In this document: piece after piece, positions 44,813-53,723 of the stretch
Layout: every line of letters begins with the position of its first letter
Position numbering within the stretch: the stretch's first letter is position 1
Source: Mucilaginibacter_A sp964236465
GTDB lineage: Bacteria; Bacteroidota; Bacteroidia; Sphingobacteriales; Sphingobacteriaceae
DNA: 64,000 nt
Direction of reading: 5' to 3'
Assembly (NCBI GenBank): GCA_964236465.1
Contig: CAXSBZ010000005.1
Span: 1-64,000 of the forward strand
Notes under the pieces: generated by a model
Databases searched by the model: none
The model's input: only the letters and a program-made list of their open reading frames with translations
Told to the model about the DNA's origin: nothing
Made by a program: the position numbers and the translations under genes

Positions 44813-46207
44813 ATGCAGAGCTACGAAGAATTCCTGGACCTGAGCGTGGGTTTCCCGCAGGAAGGTTTTGAAATTATTGATGATGAACTATATTTTCAGG
44901 ACCTCAACTTGATGGAAATGATCGAAACGTATGGCACGCCGCTGCGCTTTACGTACCTGCCGCTGATTAGCAAAAAAATACAACAGGCCAAGCTGCTTTT
45001 TCAATCTGCCATTGTTAAAAACAATTACCGCGGCTCGTACAAATATTGCTACTGCACCAAAAGCTCGCACTTCCGCCATATTGTGGAAGAGGCGTTGAAA
45101 AACGAAATTCACCTGGAAACTTCTTCGGCTTTTGATATGCCGATGATTGACGCGCTAGAGAAAAAAGGCTCGCTAACGAAAGACATTACCGTGATCTGCA
45201 ATGGCTTCAAAACATATCAATACAAACAGTATATCATTGATATGCTGCACGATGGCTTTAAAAATATCATCCCGATTTTAGATAATAAAGAGGAATTTAA
45301 CTTGTACGATGACGAAGTAGAACTGGATACACCTTGCAATTTAGGCATCAGGATTGCCGCTGAAGAGCAGCCGGATTCGCAATTTTACACTTCGCGTTTG
45401 GGCGTGCGGATGGAAGACGTGATTGATTTTTACAACACAAAAGTTGTCTCCAATCCTAATTTTAAAGTTAAACTGCTGCATTTTTTCATCAATTCCGGTA
45501 TTTCCGATACGCCATATTACTGGAACGAGCTGGAAAAATATGTAACGCTGTATTGCAAGTTCAAAAAGATCAACCCGGACTTGGATACGTTGGATATAGG
45601 CGGCGGTTTGCCTTTTAAAGATTCGTTGGTTTTTGATTTTGATTATGAATACATGATCAACGAAATTGTGAGCCGGATCAAAGAAATTTGTGCCGAAAAT
45701 GATACGATAGAACCGGATATCATCACCGAATTCGGGAAATATACTGTTGCAGAAGCTTCCGGAATTCTGTACAAAGTTTTGGGCCGGAAACAACAAAACG
45801 ACCGCGAAAAATGGCTGATGCTGGATGGTTCTTTTATCACCAATCTGCCCGACGTTTGGGCGTTGAACCAGAAATATATTTTGCTGCCAATAAACAATTG
45901 GGATACTGAGTATGAGCGAGTTAACCTGGGCGGGATTACCTGCGACGGCCAGGATTATTACAACCAGGAAGCGCACATGAACAGCGTTTACATGCCCAAA
46001 ACACGAAAAGTACAGTATCTCGGCTTCTTTAATACTGGTGCTTACCAGGAAGTTTTAAGCGGATACGGCGGTATCCATCATTGCCTGCTGCCTTCACCCA
46101 AACATGTCATCATCCGCAGAAACCGCGATGAAACGTTTAATTTTGATGTTTTTGGCGAAGAACAAAACAGCAAGCAGGTGCTCAAGATTTTGGGTTACGC
46201 AACTTAA
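44813..46207 (+). CDS. speA: PLP-dependent arginine decarboxylase (alanine racemase fold)
   Basis: A 464-residue fold-type III decarboxylase with the PLP lysine Lys83 in KYCYCTKSSHF, the Gly-rich phosphate loop LDIGGGLPF and a C-terminal sheet domain (GGITCDGQDYYNQEAHMNSVYMP). In Bacteroidetes this roughly 460-residue family is annotated as arginine decarboxylase, giving agmatine for polyamine synthesis. It lacks the long insert of E. coli SpeA, so specificity is by family only. It lies 77 bases after ctlX and is probably in the same unit. Confidence 0.85.
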   Translation: MQSYEEFLDLSVGFPQEGFEIIDDELYFQDLNLMEMIETYGTPLRFTYLPLISKKIQQAKLLFQSAIVKNNYRGSYKYCYCTKSSHFRHIVEEALKNEIHLETSSAFDMPMIDALEKKGSLTKDITVICNGFKTYQYKQYIIDMLHDGFKNIIPILDNKEEFNLYDDEVELDTPCNLGIRIAAEEQPDSQFYTSRLGVRMEDVIDFYNTKVVSNPNFKVKLLHFFINSGISDTPYYWNELEKYVTLYCKFKKINPDLDTLDIGGGLPFKDSLVFDFDYEYMINEIVSRIKEICAENDTIEPDIITEFGKYTVAEASGILYKVLGRKQQNDREKWLMLDGSFITNLPDVWALNQKYILLPINNWDTEYERVNLGGITCDGQDYYNQEAHMNSVYMPKTRKVQYLGFFNTGAYQEVLSGYGGIHHCLLPSPKHVIIRRNRDETFNFDVFGEEQNSKQVLKILGYAT

Positions 46208-46288
46208 TCCGTTTATCATATTTTCAATTCGCTTTCTGCGGATCAAACTATTTTTGCCGGGTTTCATTTTATCTTTAAAATCAGAAAA

Positions 46289-47389
46289 ATGAAACCAGCA
46301 GCAAATTATAGTTTTGAATTTTTGACTTCCATGCGCCATTGCGGAGATATTGCTGCGGATAGTTTGATTACCGAGGTTTTTGCAGATGATGTTCAAAAAA
46401 CAGCTTTCAGAAGTTTATTGGATTCCATCAATATAAACACTGACCTTCAACATATTACCAATTTTTATGCGATAAAAGAAGTATTCCGATCAGCTGCAAA
46501 ACTTCCGGTTTGGGCTGATCAAAAACTGATGGAGCAAGGCACGGCTTTTTTTGCCAATTACGCCACAGCTATCATGAATTTATTGGGTTTGCTTTCCCTG
46601 CCTTATTGTTATGCTGCTGCAGACGGTGCGCGCGTGCTCGATTTATCAGAACGCATCAAAAATAAACCCGAACACCGCCTGAATGAAACTGCGGATTTTG
46701 TGTGGGATGTGATGGCACCCAACGCTTTTAAACCGGATGGAAAAGGTTTTGCCAGCATTTTAAAAGTACGTTTGCTGCACGCAGCGATCCGGTTTTATAC
46801 TGATAAAAGTGGTAAATGGAACCAGGAAGATTGGGGTTTGCCAGTAAACCAGGAAGATATGGCAGGCACCAACCTTTCTTTTTCTTTGATCGTGATCCGC
46901 GGTTTGCGCAAGTTTGGCCTAACCATCAGCTATTTGGAGCAGCAGGCTTTTATACACTTGTGGAATGTGATCGGGTTTTTGCTGGGCGTAGATGAACGCT
47001 TACTGCCCGAAACCGGCAAAGAAGCTTTACTGCTGGAAGAAGCCATCCGCTTGCGAAATTTCAAAACTTCAGAACACGGCCAATCTCTCACTAAATCTCT
47101 GGTTGATTATTTTGCTACAGTTGATGCCTCTTTCCCCAAAAAACAAACTATGCAACTGATGCGCTATTTGATGGGTGATGAAGTGGCAGATTTGCTGGCA
47201 CTTCCGCCGCAAACAGCACCGATTTCTACTGTAAAGTTTTTGCAGCTGATCAGTAATTTCCAGGTTTTAAGGCAGCTTAACACCAAATTCTCTTACCAAA
47301 ACCAACATTTCGATTTTAAAAAATCACGTCCCTCTTCCGTTGGAAAATTCAATCCGCGTTACGTTTTGCCACTTAGTTTAACATCTTAA
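46289..47389 (+). CDS. DUF2236/MpaB-family putative oxygenase
   Basis: A 366-residue, mostly helical protein of the DUF2236 family, which includes latex-clearing protein (heme-dependent rubber oxygenase) and fungal MpaB. Seen: LKVRLLHAAIRFY with a conserved His and Arg, then DWGLPVNQEDMAGTNLSFSLIVIRGLRKFG, and FIHLWNVIGFLLGVDERLLP. Heme-dependent oxidative chemistry is inferred from the family; the substrate is unknown. A motif copy (46473-46484) is read as IKEV. Confidence 0.8.
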   Translation: MKPAANYSFEFLTSMRHCGDIAADSLITEVFADDVQKTAFRSLLDSININTDLQHITNFYAIKEVFRSAAKLPVWADQKLMEQGTAFFANYATAIMNLLGLLSLPYCYAAADGARVLDLSERIKNKPEHRLNETADFVWDVMAPNAFKPDGKGFASILKVRLLHAAIRFYTDKSGKWNQEDWGLPVNQEDMAGTNLSFSLIVIRGLRKFGLTISYLEQQAFIHLWNVIGFLLGVDERLLPETGKEALLLEEAIRLRNFKTSEHGQSLTKSLVDYFATVDASFPKKQTMQLMRYLMGDEVADLLALPPQTAPISTVKFLQLISNFQVLRQLNTKFSYQNQHFDFKKSRPSSVGKFNPRYVLPLSLTS

Positions 47390-47400
47390 AAATTATATGC

Positions 47401-47458
47401 TAAAAGAAGTATTATCTTAAAGCCGATTTTAGCTTAACTTATGACGATACTTCTTTTA
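47401..47458. repeat. Motif inverted pair enclosing the tauE start codon
   Basis: TAAAAGAAGTAT (47401-47412) and ATACTTCTTTTA (47447-47458) are exact complements. The ATG of the TauE gene (47441) lies in the loop, 6 bases before the right arm, and that arm encodes ILLL. Folding in mRNA could hide the start. Confidence 0.8.
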
Positions 47459-48274
47459 ACCTTGTATATTTTGATCGGTGCCTATTTCGCCGGTTTGATC
47501 GGTTCTTTAACCGGTTTGGGCGGCGGCGTTGTCATCATCCCGCTGCTGACTTTGGTGTTGGATGTTGATATCCATTATGCCATTGGCGCATCGCTGGTTT
47601 CGGTTATCGCTACTTCTTCCGGTTCGGCGGCAGCGTATGTAAAAGAAGGCATCACCAATATGCGGCTGGGCATGTTCCTCGAAATTGCCACTACCATCGG
47701 TGCGGTTTTGGGTGCCTATTTATCCAGCTATATCCCTGCAACCTATATTGCAATTCTTTTTGGTTTAATTTTGCTTTTCTCGGCCGTGATGTCTTTTGTC
47801 AAGAAAAACACCCAGGCTGATCCTGTTTCCAGCAAAGCTGCAACCTGGCTAAAGTTGGGCAGTTCTTACCCGAATGAAGGGAAGCAAATTCCTTATGGTG
47901 TACGCAATGTTTTTGGCGGTTTTGGGTTGATGAGCTTTGCCGGCATGATCTCCGGTTTGCTGGGCATTGGTTCGGGTTCTTTAAAAGTGGTGGCGATGGA
48001 CAACATCATGCGCATCCCGTTTAAAGTTTCTACCACCACCAGCAATTTTATGATCGGTGTTACCGCAGCCGCAAGTGCCGTGGTTTATTTGCAGCGCGGT
48101 TATATCGATCCCGGCCTTTCTATGCCGGTGGTGCTGGGCGTAGTTTTGGGCGCAGTTACGGGTTCAAAAATTTTGGTGAAAGCCAATACCAAATCGCTGA
48201 AAATTATTTTTGCTGTGGTGATTTCTATTGTCGCCGTCCAAATGATCTACAAAGGTTTAAGCGGAAAAATATGA
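47441..48274 (+). CDS. TauE/SafE-family membrane transporter
   Basis: A 277-residue inner-membrane protein with about eight hydrophobic segments. The two-fold GLIGSLTGLGGGVVIIPLLTL and FAGMISGLLGIGSGSLKVVAMD repeats are the TauE/SafE (DUF81) hallmark. Members export sulfite, sulfoacetate or other small anions. The first codons MTILLLT are partly the dispersed motif. The ATGA overlap with the next gene (48271-48274) shows tight coupling with DUF1634, a usual partner. Confidence 0.92.
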   Translation: MTILLLTLYILIGAYFAGLIGSLTGLGGGVVIIPLLTLVLDVDIHYAIGASLVSVIATSSGSAAAYVKEGITNMRLGMFLEIATTIGAVLGAYLSSYIPATYIAILFGLILLFSAVMSFVKKNTQADPVSSKAATWLKLGSSYPNEGKQIPYGVRNVFGGFGLMSFAGMISGLLGIGSGSLKVVAMDNIMRIPFKVSTTTSNFMIGVTAAASAVVYLQRGYIDPGLSMPVVLGVVLGAVTGSKILVKANTKSLKIIFAVVISIVAVQMIYKGLSGKI

Positions 48275-48663
48275 GCAGCGAAAAAAGGATATTTAAGGAT
48301 GCGGATGTCAAGCTGATGATCGGTTCTTTGTTGCGTTGGGGCGTTATCGTTTCTATGTCGGTGGTTTTCATCGGCGGCTTGATCTACCTTTACCGGCACG
48401 GAAACGAAACTGCTTCTTACCATCAGTTTACCGGCGAACCCAATTTCTTGAAAAATATTCAAGGCATTTTACAAGGCGTTGCAGCAATAAAAGGACGGGC
48501 AATTATCCAGACCGGTATTTTACTGCTGATCGCCACGCCCATTGCCCGTGTACTACTTTCTGTTTTTAGCTTTTTGCTGGAAAAAGACTATTTGTATGTC
48601 GTAATTACGATGATCGTTTTTGGAATAATTGTGTTTAGTATGTTAAGCGGGATTGGTGGTTGA
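48271..48663 (+). CDS. DUF1634 membrane protein
   Basis: A 130-residue protein with three hydrophobic segments (about 18-40, 72-92 and 103-124) and the DUF1634 pattern LLRWGVIVSMSVVFIGGLIYL and GILLLIATPIARVLLSVFSF. It overlaps tauE by ATGA and is expected to act with that transporter. Its exact role is unknown. Confidence 0.88.
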   Translation: MSSEKRIFKDADVKLMIGSLLRWGVIVSMSVVFIGGLIYLYRHGNETASYHQFTGEPNFLKNIQGILQGVAAIKGRAIIQTGILLLIATPIARVLLSVFSFLLEKDYLYVVITMIVFGIIVFSMLSGIGG

Positions 48664-48696
48664 AAGCCTTTTTAAATCCTGTCCATGCTATTTTGC

Positions 48697-48817
48697 GATG
48701 CTTCTTTTATCACCTAAAAATCAATAGGTTTCCGTACATTTTTACAGACTTCCTGTCTTTTAGAAAGGCTTGAGCCGAGGGAACAAACACCAAATTTATA
48801 TGCCTAAAAGAAGCATG
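48697..48817. repeat. Motif inverted pair after the TauE/DUF1634 unit
   Basis: ATGCTTCTTTTATC (48698-48711), followed by the common flank ACCTAAAAATC, and TAAAAGAAGCAT (48805-48816) bound a 119-base interval. It likely ends the transporter transcript. The remaining bases to 49015 show nothing else assignable. Confidence 0.7.
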
Positions 48818-49015
48818 ACTTCATCCAAAGACATATTGAAGTATCTGATGTAAATAAAAAGCTATTTCAGATTATTACATTATAAATAACTAAGAATCTG
48901 TTGCTTGCAATTGATCTGCTATTTTCAAAATCAACAAAAAGGGAACGAATAAAAATTGTTTGCGTATAACAAGGCTATTAATTTAACCTAATCCTAATGG
49001 TTTAAATAGCAAGCC

Positions 49016-52000
49016 ATGCACATAGCCGGTCTTTTCAAAAAAGCAATTATTTGTTTTGTTGCTTTTTCCTTTTTTGCCACATTATCTGCCTTTTGTCAAA
49101 ACAAGACAATCAAGTTTGAGCATATTGGCGTGGCCGAAGGTATTTCGCAAATCAATATCACTTGCATTTTTCAGGACAGCCGTGGTTTTATGTGGTTTGG
49201 GACAAGGGACGGCCTGAACCGTTATGACGGATACAATTTTACGATTTACAGGTACGACCCTAAGAACAACAATACCATCAGCAATAACTTTATCCAGGAT
49301 ATAACCGAGGATAAAAGTGGTAATATCTGGATTGCAACACAAGTTGGCGGCATTAATAAGCTTGATGTCAGAAAAGAACAAGTTACCAGGTTTTTGCATA
49401 ATGACCGCGACCCTAACAGTATTTCGAGTAATGCAGTAAACAAAATTGTATTAGACAAGGAAGATAACTTGTGGATAGCTACGCAAAACGGAGGCTTGAA
49501 TTATTACAATACCAAAAAGAACTATTTTAAACATTATTTACACTCGGGCAGCGACTTAAAAAGTGTTGGCGATAATAGTATTACAGCCCTTTTAGAAGAT
49601 TCTAAACATCAATTATGGGTAGGCACAAATACAAATGGCTTAGATTTTTTTGATAAAAAAACACAAACCTTTACTAAATTTCTTCATAACGACAGCAACC
49701 CGTCTACTATATCCGGCAACGGCATAACCAATATTTTTGAGGATGCCGAACACCGAATCTGGATTGGTACGCAGGAAAAAGGGCTTAATTTATTTGATGA
49801 AAAAAGTAGAACCTTTCGCAGGTTTTTGCATGATAAAAATGACCCTGAAAGTTTGATTGGCAATAATATTCTCAGCATCAATCAGGATAGTAACGGCAGT
49901 TTGTGGGTAAGCGCAGAAAACGGAGGCATCAGCATACTTAACAAAGGTGCCAGTCATTTTGATAATTACGCCCATGATGATATTGATAACAATAGTTTAA
50001 GCGGAAATTCTATTTATGCCATTTGCAAAGATAAGCTTGGAAATATGTGGCTGGGTGCCTTTAGTGCAGGCATCAACCTTTTTAAGAAAAGCACGGAGAA
50101 TTTTGTGCATTACAGACACAACACTTCAGCAAATAGTTTATCCAATAATTTTGTGCTCGATCTGGCAGAAGATGCAGCAGGAAACATTTGGGTTGGCACA
50201 GATGGCGGCGGAATCAACAAATTTGATCCACAAAAAGGCACTTTTACAGCCTTAAAACAGCAAAAAAACGGCAAAGGCATTGCTGGTGATTATGTGATTG
50301 ATATTGCTGAAGACAGCAACCGTAATTTATGGATTGGAACTTGGGCAAATGGTGTTAGTGTATTAGATGAAGCTACAAACAAGATTACCAATTATAAACA
50401 TAACCTTGCAGATCCTAACAGCTTAAGTGGTAATAACATCTACTCTATTATCCATACCCGTGACAAAAAAACCTGGATTGGCACTTATAACGACGGCCTA
50501 AATGTGTACGAAAGCAAAACAAAAACTTTTAAAAGTTTCCAGTTTGATGCTAACAATCCGAAAAGCTTAAGCAGCAACAGAATATATGCTTTGTTGGAAG
50601 ACAGGCATAATAACCTCTGGGTTGCCACTTATGATGCAGGCATAGATTTACTGGATCGCAAAACAAATACATTTACCCACTTCCAGCATGATGCGAAAAC
50701 CAACAGTATCAGTAATAATTCTGTAACTGATTTATTTGAAGACCACAAAGGGAATATTTGGATCAGCACTTTTTCAGGTTTAAATCTATTTGATACTCAA
50801 ACCCGGAAGTTTAAGGTTTTCAGCAAAACTGACGGTTTGCCAAGCGACCTTATTTATGCTGTTCGGGAAGACAACAAAGGCAAGATGTGGATCAGTACAA
50901 ACTCGGGCATTTCGATGTACAACCCGGATAGCAACAAATTCGAAAACTTTACTACCGAAGACGGCCTGCAAGCTTCTGAATTTAAAGCCCATTCTGCTTT
51001 AAAAAGCCGTAGCGGTATCCTATATTTTGGTGGTGTTAATGGTTTTAATGCTTTTGACCCGGAAAAAACAACAAAGAAAAATGGCTTTTCCCCTGTGGTG
51101 ATCACCAGCTTTCAGTTGTTTAATAAACCTTTGGCCATTGCCAAAAATAGTGCCGACCCATCACCCTTAAAACAAAATATTTCTTACACCAGATCTATCA
51201 CCCTCTCTCACAACCAATCTTTTATCTCGCTGGAGTATGCAGCCCTTGATTATGCTTCCGCAGATAAAAAAGAATACGCTTACAAATTAGAAGGTTTTGA
51301 AAAAGATTGGAACTATGTGGGCAGGCGTACAATGGCATCGTACACCAATTTGGCTCCGGGCAATTATACTTTTAAAATTAAATATAAAAATAGTGCCGGC
51401 CTTTGGTCGCCTGCAACTTCTGGCCTGCAAATCATTGTTCTTCCCCCTTTTTGGGCCACCTGGTGGTTTAGGCTTATTGCTTTAGGTGTTATTGTTTCCG
51501 CTGCTTATACCTGGTATAAAAGCCGTATCCGTTTTATTGAGGGGCAAAAAGCTTTATTGGAGAAACAGGTAATAGAACGGACTACGGAAGTAAACAAACA
51601 GGCTATAGATTTAAAGGGGCTGAACAAGGAGTTGCTGGCGAAGTCAGAAGAGTTGGGATCGCTAAACAAACAGTTGTTAGGCCAAACCGAGGAGGCAGAA
51701 AAGGCGAACCAGGCTAAAAGTATATTCCTGGCTACCATGAGCCACGAGATCCGTACCCCGATGAATGGTGTATTGGGGATGGCTTCTCTTTTAAATGAAA
51801 CCAAGCTTGATCCGGAGCAGTACGAATTTGCACAAACTATACTGCACAGCGGCGAAGCCTTGCTGAACGTTATCAATGATATCCTCGACTTTTCCAAAAT
51901 CGAGTCGGGCAAAATGGAGCTCGACCCGCATACGTTTGATATCCGTACCTGCGTGGAAGAAGTGCTGGATTTGCTGGCAGGAAAGGCAGCACAGGCAGGG

Positions 52001-53263
52001 ATAGACCTGATGTACCAAATTGACCACAAGCTACCTGCCCAAATAGTTGGCGATAGTATGCGTTTGCGCCAGGTACTGATTAACCTTTTAGGTAACGCCT
52101 TAAAATTTACGCCAAAAGGAGAAGTATTTTTAGGGCTGACGATGGCTGCACAAACAAACGGAGACGAACTACAACTTGAATTTGAAGTAAAAGATACCGG
52201 TATTGGCATTGCGGAAGAAAAACTGGACAAGCTGTTCAAAGCTTTTTCTCAGGTTGATTCTTCTACTACCCGAAATTACGGCGGTACAGGGCTTGGCCTC
52301 GTGATTTGCGAGCGGCTGATCAACCTAATGGACGGCGAAATTACGGTAAGCAGCGTTTTGGGAGTGGGTACAACTTTTAGTTTTAATATAAAATGCAAGG
52401 TAAGTCAGGAAAACAAAAAGTCTTTCACATCGATAAATATGGCCGAAGCGGAAGGCTGCAAAGTGCTGGTAGTAGATGATAATGCGACCAACCGCCGAAT
52501 TTTGCAATTGCAGTTGGAGAACTGGAAACTGAAACCTATAATGACACATTCGGGCAAAGATGCGCTGGAAATATTAAACCACAGTTCGGATTTTGACCTG
52601 GTCATATCTGATATGCAAATGCCTGAAATGGACGGGTTAGAACTAACCCAGCTAATTAAGGAAAAATACAAGCAATTGCCGGTTATCCTGCTTAGTTCTG
52701 TTGGGGATGAGACCAGGAACAAATACCCTGATTTGTTTGCCGCCGTGCTGACCAAGCCTGCCAAGCAGCAACATTTAAGCAGGGTTATCCTATCGGCATT
52801 GCAGCACCAGCCAAAGCAGGCAGAAACAGACCGCAAGCCGAACAGCATCCTTAATAAAGAATTCGCAATACTTTATCCGCTAAAAATCATGGTGGCAGAG
52901 GACAACCAGATCAACCAAAAGCTGATCCTGAAAGTGCTGGAACGGCTCGGTTATACAGCCAGCCTGGCAGAAACAGGTAAAGAAGCGATTGAAATGCTAA
53001 ACCAGCAATACCATGATGTAATATTGATGGATATGCAAATGCCGGAAATGGACGGCTTGGAAGCAACACGGCACATCAGAAAAAACAATGCACGGCAACC
53101 GGCAATTGTTGCCTTGACGGCAAACGCCATGGCCGAAGACCGTGAAGAATGTTTTAAGGCCGGAATGGATGACTACATTTCCAAACCCATCAAGATCGAA
53201 AAACTGATAGCCATACTTCAGCAAACAGCGACACAGGTTTTTACCGAAACAACAAGTATATAA
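49016..53263 (+). CDS. Hybrid two-component sensor kinase with periplasmic propeller and two receiver domains
   Basis: A 1415-residue protein. Signal sequence or membrane anchor 1-26, then two seven-bladed propellers made of WIGT...GGLN repeats (about 30-690), a Y_Y_Y domain (about 720-785), a transmembrane helix (about 800-822), a coiled coil (to about 890), HisKA with His910 (MSHEIRTPMNG), HATPase with Asn near 1027 (LLGNALKFTP), and receivers with phospho-acceptors Asp1199 and Asp1339 (both DMQMPEMDG). Typical Bacteroides HTCS proteins end in a single receiver plus an AraC domain; this one has two receivers and no DNA-binding domain, so it must signal through another protein. No polysaccharide locus is adjacent. 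Confidence 0.94.
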   Translation: MHIAGLFKKAIICFVAFSFFATLSAFCQNKTIKFEHIGVAEGISQINITCIFQDSRGFMWFGTRDGLNRYDGYNFTIYRYDPKNNNTISNNFIQDITEDKSGNIWIATQVGGINKLDVRKEQVTRFLHNDRDPNSISSNAVNKIVLDKEDNLWIATQNGGLNYYNTKKNYFKHYLHSGSDLKSVGDNSITALLEDSKHQLWVGTNTNGLDFFDKKTQTFTKFLHNDSNPSTISGNGITNIFEDAEHRIWIGTQEKGLNLFDEKSRTFRRFLHDKNDPESLIGNNILSINQDSNGSLWVSAENGGISILNKGASHFDNYAHDDIDNNSLSGNSIYAICKDKLGNMWLGAFSAGINLFKKSTENFVHYRHNTSANSLSNNFVLDLAEDAAGNIWVGTDGGGINKFDPQKGTFTALKQQKNGKGIAGDYVIDIAEDSNRNLWIGTWANGVSVLDEATNKITNYKHNLADPNSLSGNNIYSIIHTRDKKTWIGTYNDGLNVYESKTKTFKSFQFDANNPKSLSSNRIYALLEDRHNNLWVATYDAGIDLLDRKTNTFTHFQHDAKTNSISNNSVTDLFEDHKGNIWISTFSGLNLFDTQTRKFKVFSKTDGLPSDLIYAVREDNKGKMWISTNSGISMYNPDSNKFENFTTEDGLQASEFKAHSALKSRSGILYFGGVNGFNAFDPEKTTKKNGFSPVVITSFQLFNKPLAIAKNSADPSPLKQNISYTRSITLSHNQSFISLEYAALDYASADKKEYAYKLEGFEKDWNYVGRRTMASYTNLAPGNYTFKIKYKNSAGLWSPATSGLQIIVLPPFWATWWFRLIALGVIVSAAYTWYKSRIRFIEGQKALLEKQVIERTTEVNKQAIDLKGLNKELLAKSEELGSLNKQLLGQTEEAEKANQAKSIFLATMSHEIRTPMNGVLGMASLLNETKLDPEQYEFAQTILHSGEALLNVINDILDFSKIESGKMELDPHTFDIRTCVEEVLDLLAGKAAQAGIDLMYQIDHKLPAQIVGDSMRLRQVLINLLGNALKFTPKGEVFLGLTMAAQTNGDELQLEFEVKDTGIGIAEEKLDKLFKAFSQVDSSTTRNYGGTGLGLVICERLINLMDGEITVSSVLGVGTTFSFNIKCKVSQENKKSFTSINMAEAEGCKVLVVDDNATNRRILQLQLENWKLKPIMTHSGKDALEILNHSSDFDLVISDMQMPEMDGLELTQLIKEKYKQLPVILLSSVGDETRNKYPDLFAAVLTKPAKQQHLSRVILSALQHQPKQAETDRKPNSILNKEFAILYPLKIMVAEDNQINQKLILKVLERLGYTASLAETGKEAIEMLNQQYHDVILMDMQMPEMDGLEATRHIRKNNARQPAIVALTANAMAEDREECFKAGMDDYISKPIKIEKLIAILQQTATQVFTETTSI

Positions 53264-53267
53264 ACCA

Positions 53268-53326
53268 ATGCTTCTTTTAGCACTATAAACTTAGTGCTGA
53301 TGATTATTAGGGCATAAAAGAAGCAT
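53268..53326. repeat. Motif hairpin after the hybrid kinase (likely terminator)
   Basis: ATGCTTCTTTTAG (53268-53280) and CATAAAAGAAGCAT (53313-53326) are outer arms, with CACTATAA and TTATTAGG-type inner partial pairing. It starts 5 bases after the kinase stop. Confidence 0.75.
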
Positions 53327-53426
53327 GGGGAATTTGCTCGTTAAACTTAAAGCTTGTTTAAATTTATTAGAACAATTTTTCATGCTTATTTTATGCCATC
53401 AAATTTAACGGCTTGTAATTTTAATT

Positions 53427-53630
53427 TTTGGCTAAAGCCCGCTATTTGTCCGCTTTGTCCACGGCCTAAAGGCCGTAGCAATTGCAATTGAAATTTTATA
53501 CAACTCCTTTCTACAGGAATAATTGATATTTACTAACGGGTTATTGTTGGACACAAATAGCTAAATTATAAATTGCCATGGCCTTCAGGCCGTGGTTGCA
53601 TACAATCAGAGTTGTTGGCTTTAGCCAAAA
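53427..53630. repeat. MITE-like inverted repeat, family A copy 1
   Basis: A 204-base element. The termini are TTTTGGCTAAAGCC (53427-53440) and GGCTTTAGCCAAAA (53617-53630). Inner parts are near-palindromes CCACGGCCTAAAGGCCGT and CCATGGCCTTCAGGCCGTGG. It has no coding potential. The same arrangement is found at 57229-57439. This fills most of the gap before ligA. Confidence 0.8.
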
Positions 53631-53723
53631 TATCAAAAAGTAAAATTTTAAACAGGAATTAAAAGCACTGTTGACTGATCGAGAAAAGCCCATATCTCAC
53701 CCTCAATTTCCTATCTTCGTGCT

